Assembly (NCBI RefSeq): GCF_001625365.1 | Contig: NZ_LJJF01000001.1 | Span: 5,698,501-5,762,500 of the forward strand | Reading direction: 5' to 3' | DNA from: Streptomyces sp. MJM8645 | GTDB lineage: Bacteria; Actinomycetota; Actinomycetes; Streptomycetales; Streptomycetaceae | Length of the DNA stretch: 64,000 nt | In this document: positions 59,867 to 64,000 of the stretch, one piece after another | Layout: every line of letters starts with the position of its first letter | How positions within the stretch are numbered: the first letter of the stretch is position 1 | The notes under the pieces: generated by a model | Told to the model about the DNA's origin: nothing | Databases searched by the model: none | What the model saw: only the letters and a program-made list of their open reading frames with translations | Position numbers and translations under genes: made by a program

Positions 59867-61485
59867 GGGATCAGCTTGCCGGGGTTGAGGATGCCCGCCG
59901 GGTCGAGTTCGGCCTTGACGGCGCGCAGGATGCGCACGCCGAGCTCGCCGATCTCGTCGCTCATCCAGGGCCGGTGGTCGGCGCCGACGGCGTGGTGGTG
60001 GGTGATGGTGCCGCCGGCGGTGACGATGGCGTCGCCGGCGGCGCGCTTGGCGGCGGCCCACCGGGTGAGCGGGTCCTCGCCGAGGGCGGCGACGACGGTG
60101 AAGTAGAGCGAGGCGCCGGTCGGGTAGACGTGCGAGATGTGGCAGAGGACGAGGGCGCCGGGCAGGGCGGTGGTGAGGGCCTCGGTGACGGCGGTCCGCA
60201 GCTGCGGGAGCCGGCTCCAACTGGTCGCGGTCTCCAGGGTTTCGCAGAGGGCGCCGGCGCTGAGCAGGGAGTCCCGCAGGTAGGGGGCGTTGAAGCGGCC
60301 GTGTTCCCAGGCCCGGGCGGGGGCCTCGCCGACAGACGTGGCGCCGGCGGCGAGCAGGGTGTCGCGGGTGAGCCGGTGGCGGGTGGCGACCTGTTCGGCG
60401 GTGCCTTCGAAGACGGTGACGGCGAGGCAGCCGGTGATGGCGGGGGCGCCGCCGATCTGTTCGGTCGTGGCGAGGTTGACCATCGTCTCGGCCTCGTCGG
60501 AGAGCCGGATGACGGTGGGGCCGGTGCCGGCCTGTTCGACGGCGCGCAGGGCGGCGCTGCCGGTGGCGAAGTCGGGCAGGCTCCAGGCCTCGTAGGCCTT
60601 GACGGCGGGCAGCGGGTGAACGCGCAGGCGGACGGCGGTGATGACGCCGAGGGTGCCTTCGGAGCCGAGGAAGAGCTCGCGCAGGTCGGGGCCGGCGGCG
60701 GAGGCGGGGGCGCGGCCGAGGTCGAGCACACCGGCGGGGGTGACGACGCGCAGGCCGCGGACCATCTCGTCGAAGCGCCCGTGGCCGGCCGAGTCCTGGC
60801 CGGAGGAGCGGGTGGCGGCGAAGCCGCCGAGGGTGGCGTAGCGGAAGCTCTGCGGGTAGTGGCCGAGTTCGTAGCCGCGCTCGGCGAGCAGGGCCTCGGC
60901 GGCGGGGCCGGTGAGGCCGGCGCCGAGGACGGCCTCGCCGGAGGTCTCGTCGAGGTCGTGGAGCCGGTCGAGGCGGCGCAGGTCGAGCGAGATGACGGCG
61001 GTGAGGCCGCCGCGTTCGGGGTCGAGGCCGCCGACGACGCTGGTGCCGCCGCCGAACGGGACGACGGCGATGCGGCGTTCGGCGCAGAGCGCGAGGACGG
61101 CGGCGATCTCCTGCTCGTCGCCGGGCAGCACGACGGCGTCGGGCGCGTCCTGGGGGTCGCGGCTGCGGCGGCGCAGCAGGTCGGGGGTGGACTTGCCGCC
61201 GGCGCGGGGGAGCCGGTCGGCGTCGGCGGCGCTGACGTTGGTCTCGCCGACGGCGGCGGCGAGGGCCTTGAGGTCGTCGGCGGCGATCCGCGAGGGGTGC
61301 AGGACGACCTCGTCGGCGGCCGGTCCGGGGGTGGCGTCGCCGGTGACGCCGAGGGCGGCGGCGAGCAGTCCCTTGATGTCCGCGGACAGCTCCTTGGCGA
61401 GGGCCGGGTCGCCCCAGGCGTCCCACTTCATCGGGGGGAGCGGCAGCGCGGCGCCGGCCGGTCCCGCTTGCGTCTCAGATGCCAT
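59863..61485 (-). CDS. FAD-binding oxidase similar to alkyldihydroxyacetonephosphate synthase
   Basis: A 540-residue VAO/PCMH-type flavoprotein. The FAD domain (about residues 85-300) has DAVVLPGDEQEIAAVLALCA, VVPFGGGTSVVGGLDP, ATLGGFAATRSSGQDSAGHG and LGSEGTLGVITAVRLRVHPL. The C-terminal substrate domain ends with GGTITHHHAVGADHRPWM and GILNPGKLIP, the His-rich motif and tail of alkyl-DHAP synthases, which make ether-lipid precursors from acyl-DHAP. D-lactate/glycolate oxidases share the fold, but the HHH motif favours the AGPS branch. ATG 61485 faces a TetR gene across only 20 bp. With glpD (forming DHAP) and a lipid kinase beside it, a glycerophospholipid or ether-lipid role is plausible. 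Confidence 0.85.
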   Translation of the reverse strand: MASETQAGPAGAALPLPPMKWDAWGDPALAKELSADIKGLLAAALGVTGDATPGPAADEVVLHPSRIAADDLKALAAAVGETNVSAADADRLPRAGGKSTPDLLRRRSRDPQDAPDAVVLPGDEQEIAAVLALCAERRIAVVPFGGGTSVVGGLDPERGGLTAVISLDLRRLDRLHDLDETSGEAVLGAGLTGPAAEALLAERGYELGHYPQSFRYATLGGFAATRSSGQDSAGHGRFDEMVRGLRVVTPAGVLDLGRAPASAAGPDLRELFLGSEGTLGVITAVRLRVHPLPAVKAYEAWSLPDFATGSAALRAVEQAGTGPTVIRLSDEAETMVNLATTEQIGGAPAITGCLAVTVFEGTAEQVATRHRLTRDTLLAAGATSVGEAPARAWEHGRFNAPYLRDSLLSAGALCETLETATSWSRLPQLRTAVTEALTTALPGALVLCHISHVYPTGASLYFTVVAALGEDPLTRWAAAKRAAGDAIVTAGGTITHHHAVGADHRPWMSDEIGELGVRILRAVKAELDPAGILNPGKLIP

Positions 61486-61505
61486 GCGTTACAGTTTCAC
61501 ACATC
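61486..61505. promoter_or_regulatory. 20-bp divergent promoter/operator between the flavoprotein and TetR genes
   Basis: Only 20 bp separate the two start codons. TACAGT (61490-61495) is a plausible -10 for the TetR gene, with transcription starting about 4 nt before its ATG. Because so little space is available, TetR binding here would control both directions. Confidence 0.5.
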
Positions 61506-62120
61506 ATGTCAAGTAGTAACGCCGAGCCCCCTGGCAGTCCCGCGCGCAGCACCGACGACGCGATCCTGGACGCCGCCGCCGACCTGATCGTCCATCTCGG
61601 CGTGCGCCGAACGCAGTTGGCGGAGATCGCCCGCCGCGCCGGGGTCAGCCGGCCGACCGTCTACCGGCGCTGGCCGGACGTCCGGGCGGTGATCGGCGCC
61701 CTGCTCACCCGGGAGATCCGGGCCACCCGGGAGGGCGTCGCCCTGACCCTCGGGGGCGACGGCGCCCCGATCGGCCGGGAGGCCTTCGTGGACGGGGTCG
61801 TCGAGGTGGCCGTCCGGCTGCGGGACCACCCGGTGCTCGGCGCGCTGCTGCGCTCCGCCGACTCCGACCTGCTGCTGGAATACGTCGTCGAGCGGCTCGG
61901 CACCAGCCAGCGCGGCCTGCTGGAGGCGCTGCGGGCCGGCATCGAGCAGGGGCAGGCGCACGGTTCGATCCGGTCAGGGGAGCCGGTCGAACTGGCCGCC
62001 ATGGTTCTGCTGATCGCCCAGTCCACCGTCCAGTCGCACCGCATGGTCGCCTCCCTGCTGCCGGAGGCCGCCTGGCGGCGCGAACTGACCAGAGCACTGA
62101 ACGGATACCTCGCGCCATGA
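61506..62120 (+). CDS. TetR-family transcriptional regulator
   Basis: A 204-residue TetR-type repressor. The DNA-binding domain (about residues 16-65) reads DDAILDAAADLIVHLGVRRT and QLAEIARRAGVSRPTVYRRW. The C-terminal ligand domain (about 90-200) contains LLEYVVERLGTSQRGLLEAL. ATG 61506 is nearly leaderless. Its stop overlaps the glpD start as ATGA, so regulator and dehydrogenase form one transcript. The likely targets are its own operon and the divergent flavoprotein/lipid-kinase pair; a fatty-acyl or glycerol-phosphate ligand would fit. Confidence 0.92.
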   Translation: MSSSNAEPPGSPARSTDDAILDAAADLIVHLGVRRTQLAEIARRAGVSRPTVYRRWPDVRAVIGALLTREIRATREGVALTLGGDGAPIGREAFVDGVVEVAVRLRDHPVLGALLRSADSDLLLEYVVERLGTSQRGLLEALRAGIEQGQAHGSIRSGEPVELAAMVLLIAQSTVQSHRMVASLLPEAAWRRELTRALNGYLAP

Positions 62121-63712
62121 CCTCGACGCCCGCCGGATCCTCCGCCGCTCGCTCCGCCGCTCCTTACGCCGGCTCCAGCCGACTCGACGCCGGCCGGCGC
62201 CGGGCGGAACTCGAAGCGCTGGGGGACCGCCCGCGGGTCGACCTGCTGGTGATCGGCGGCGGCGTCACCGGCGCCGGGGTGGCCCTGGACGCCGCCTCGC
62301 GCGGGCTGCGCACGGTGCTGGTCGAGTCCCGCGACCTGGCGTTCGGCACCAGCCGCTGGAGCTCCAAGCTGGTGCACGGCGGCCTGCGCTACCTCGCCTC
62401 CGGGCGGATCGGGGTGGCCCGGGAGAGCGCGATCGAGCGCGGCGTGCTGATGACCCGCACCGCCCCGCACCTGATCCGCGCGCTGCCCCAACTGGTGCCG
62501 CTGCTTCCGGGGTTGCTGCGCCCCGGGCAGGCCTCGCTGATCCGGGTGGGCTTCCACGCCGGGGACGCGCTGCGGCTCAGTGCCGGGACGCCGGGCGCGC
62601 TGCTGCCCCGGGTGCGCCGGATCGACGCCGCGCGGACGCGGCAGCTGGTGCCGGGCGTGCGGACCGCCGGACTGTCCGGCGCGCTGGTCGCGCACGACGG
62701 CCAACTCGTGGACGACGCCCGGCTGGTGGTGGCGCTGGCGCGGACCGCGGCGCAGTACGGCGCCACCGTGCTGACCAGGGTGCGGGCGGAGTCCGTGACG
62801 GGCGGCTGCGCCCGGCTCACCGACACCGTCACCGGGCAGTCGCTGACCGTCGAGGCCGGCGCGGTGGTCAACGCCACCGGCGTCTGGGCGGGCGAGGTGG
62901 ACCCGTCGATCAGGCTGCGCCCCAGCCGGGGCACCCACCTCCTGGTGGACGCCGCCGCGCTCGGCCACCCGACCGCGGCGCTCACCGTGCCGGTGCCCGG
63001 TTCGACCAGCCGCTTCGTCTTCGCGCTGCCCCAGCAGCTCGGCCGGGTGGCGATCGGGCTGACCGACGAGGACGCGCCCGGTCCGATCCCGGACGAGCCG
63101 CAGCCCGCCGAGGGGGAGCTCGCCTTCCTGCTCGACACCGTCAACGCCGCCCTGAGCACCGCGCTGACCAGGGCGGACGTGCGCGGCGCGTACGCGGGGC
63201 TGCGGCCGCTGATCGACACCGGGGGCGGCAGCACCGCCGACATCTCCCGGGAGCACGCGGTGCTGGAGTCGCCGTCCGGGCTGGTCACGGTGGTCGGCGG
63301 CAAGCTCACCACCTACCGGCGGATGGCCGAGGACGCGGTGGACGCCGCCGTCCGGCTGCGCGGCCTGCCGGCCCGGGCCTGCTGGACGGCCCGCCTGCCG
63401 CTGGTCGGGGCCCCGACCCACCGGGACAGCCGTCCGCTCCCGGCGGGCGCCGTGCCCGGCTCGCTGCTCGCCCGCTACGGCGGATCGTCCCAGGAGGTGG
63501 TGGCCGCCGGGGAGTTGACGCCGATCGCGGAAGGCCTGGACGTGACGCGCGCCGAGGTCGCCTACGCCGTCACGCACGAGGGCGCGCTGGACGTCGCCGA
63601 CGTGCTCGACCGCCGGACCAGGATCGGTCTGGTCGCCGAGGACGCCGAGCGGGCCCGCAAGGCGATCGAGGAGATCGTGACGGAGGTCCGGGACGGCAGC
63701 CGGGAAGGCTAG
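62117..63712 (+). CDS. glpD: FAD-dependent glycerol-3-phosphate dehydrogenase
   Basis: A 531-residue aerobic glycerol-3-phosphate dehydrogenase, a peripheral membrane flavoenzyme that oxidises glycerol 3-phosphate to dihydroxyacetone phosphate and feeds electrons to quinone. The FAD site VDLLVIGGGVTGAGVALDAA (near residues 35-55) is followed by FGTSRWSSKLVHGGLRYLAS and ARESAIERGVLMTRTAPHLI. The substrate domain has RLRPSRGTHLLVD and VTVVGGKLTTYRRMAEDAVD. ATG 62117 overlaps the TetR stop. The stop TAG lies in a 10-bp tandem repeat. No glpK or glpF is adjacent, so this copy may serve lipid turnover rather than glycerol growth. Confidence 0.92.
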   Translation: MTSTPAGSSAARSAAPYAGSSRLDAGRRRAELEALGDRPRVDLLVIGGGVTGAGVALDAASRGLRTVLVESRDLAFGTSRWSSKLVHGGLRYLASGRIGVARESAIERGVLMTRTAPHLIRALPQLVPLLPGLLRPGQASLIRVGFHAGDALRLSAGTPGALLPRVRRIDAARTRQLVPGVRTAGLSGALVAHDGQLVDDARLVVALARTAAQYGATVLTRVRAESVTGGCARLTDTVTGQSLTVEAGAVVNATGVWAGEVDPSIRLRPSRGTHLLVDAAALGHPTAALTVPVPGSTSRFVFALPQQLGRVAIGLTDEDAPGPIPDEPQPAEGELAFLLDTVNAALSTALTRADVRGAYAGLRPLIDTGGGSTADISREHAVLESPSGLVTVVGGKLTTYRRMAEDAVDAAVRLRGLPARACWTARLPLVGAPTHRDSRPLPAGAVPGSLLARYGGSSQEVVAAGELTPIAEGLDVTRAEVAYAVTHEGALDVADVLDRRTRIGLVAEDAERARKAIEEIVTEVRDGSREG

Positions 63713-63750
63713 GGAAGGCTGGGGAAGGCTGGGGAGGGCTGGGGAAGGCT
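63701..63750. repeat. Five tandem 10-bp repeats spanning two convergent stop codons
   Basis: Five units of GGGAAGGCTR-type (register CGGGAAGGCT, AGGGAAGGCT, GGGGAAGGCT, GGGGAGGGCT, GGGGAAGGCT) fill the gap. The glpD TAG lies in the first junction CTAG (63709-63712), and the convergent gene's TAG is formed by CTAG at 63749-63752. Confidence 0.85.
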
Positions 63751-64000
63751 AGGGGAACGGCACCAGGTCGGGTTCGACCCAGGTGGTGCGGGCCTGGTCG
63801 CTCGTGAGGGTCTCGGGGCGGTAGTGGCGGGCGAGCAGGTTCTTGTCGAGCAGCTCGGGGTGACGGGCGGCGAAGTCCTCGAAGTCGGTTGCGGCGTCGG
63901 CGTGGTGGGCCACCAGTTCCATCCAGGCCCGGGTCATGGTGACGTGGAACTTCTGCGGCGCCCCGGCCTTGGCGGCGGTGCGGCGGATGCCGTCGCCGAC
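63749..64000 (-). CDS. C-terminal part of an unknown protein (5' end beyond window)
   Basis: The reverse-strand frame is open from base 64000 to a TAG at 63749 and gives the last 83 residues of a protein: VGDGIRRTAAKAGAPQKFHV, then TMTRAWMELVAHHADAATDF, then EDFAARHPELLDKNLLARHY and a tail WVEPDLVPFP. The frame is open to the window edge, and the ATG at 63937 lacks a ribosome-binding site, so the real start is probably outside. The composition is that of a real soluble protein. I do not recognise the family. It is convergent with glpD across the 10-bp repeats. Confidence 0.6.
   Translation of the reverse strand, partial: VGDGIRRTAAKAGAPQKFHVTMTRAWMELVAHHADAATDFEDFAARHPELLDKNLLARHYRPETLTSDQARTTWVEPDLVPFP

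Overview
This window is a high-GC actinomycete chromosome segment, most likely Streptomyces or Kitasatospora (Streptomycetaceae). The evidence is the very strong G/C third-position bias, the many GTG starts, GTGA and TGATG overlaps between co-directional genes, a SARP regulator of the AfsR type, a DasR-type operator at a secreted chitinase, twin-arginine and lipobox signals, and TAnnnT -10 boxes 6-7 nt before start codons (leaderless genes). I saw no rRNA, tRNA, CRISPR array, transposase or phage gene. All assignments come from reading the sequence; no database search was run.

Layout. (1) 1-12.0 kb looks like the edge of a specialised-metabolite cluster, cut by the left border. It holds an anthranilate-synthase-type pair (trpE/trpG-like), a class II DAHP synthase, an AfsR-like SARP, a transthyretin-fold protein lacking the hydroxyisourate hydrolase residues, and a contiguous leuA-C-D-B-like set for 2-oxoacid chain elongation. 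(2) 12.4-20.6 kb holds an ArsR regulator, then a long minus-strand series: a NitT/TauT-like ABC transporter with a fused double permease, a VOC protein, small unknown proteins, an orphan OmpR-type DNA-binding domain, and an NRAMP-related transporter. The transporter is preceded by an M-box (magnesium) riboswitch and a Cys/Pro-rich upstream ORF. (3) 20.8-27.7 kb holds a DUF3533-like membrane protein, a YdeP/FdhF-type molybdopterin oxidoreductase coupled to a Gre-like factor, a 480-residue GAPDH and a lipoprotein. (4) 28-33.9 kb is a probable operon of an unknown protein, a divergent HSP90 and a 970-residue TPR-like protein. (5) 34-39.5 kb holds a GH18 chitinase with a DasR site, a LysR/EamA divergent pair and a NarL-type two-component system.

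(6) 39.5-44.8 kb is a compact class I lanthipeptide operon: separate elimination-domain protein, LanB glutamylation-domain protein, a 56-residue precursor and LanC. The precursor C-terminus parses into five back-to-back Ser/Thr-x(2-3)-Cys units, and it is the most striking item in the window. (7) 45-47.6 kb holds a PimB-like mannosyltransferase and a multi-pass probable glycosyltransferase. (8) 47.7-53.5 kb holds a GNAT/aminotransferase IV pair, a MacB-like ABC exporter with a perfect 24-bp palindrome upstream, a strong terminator and a MITE-like palindromic repeat. (9) 53.7-58.9 kb holds a Tat-exported multicopper oxidase operon, a DUF2252 protein, a GNAT enzyme and a DUF6891-like protein. 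(10) 58.9-63.7 kb is a glycerophosphate/lipid block: lipid kinase and alkyl-DHAP-synthase-like flavoprotein, divergent from TetR and glpD. From memory its order resembles Mycobacterium tuberculosis Rv2249c-Rv2252. A partial unknown gene runs off the right edge.
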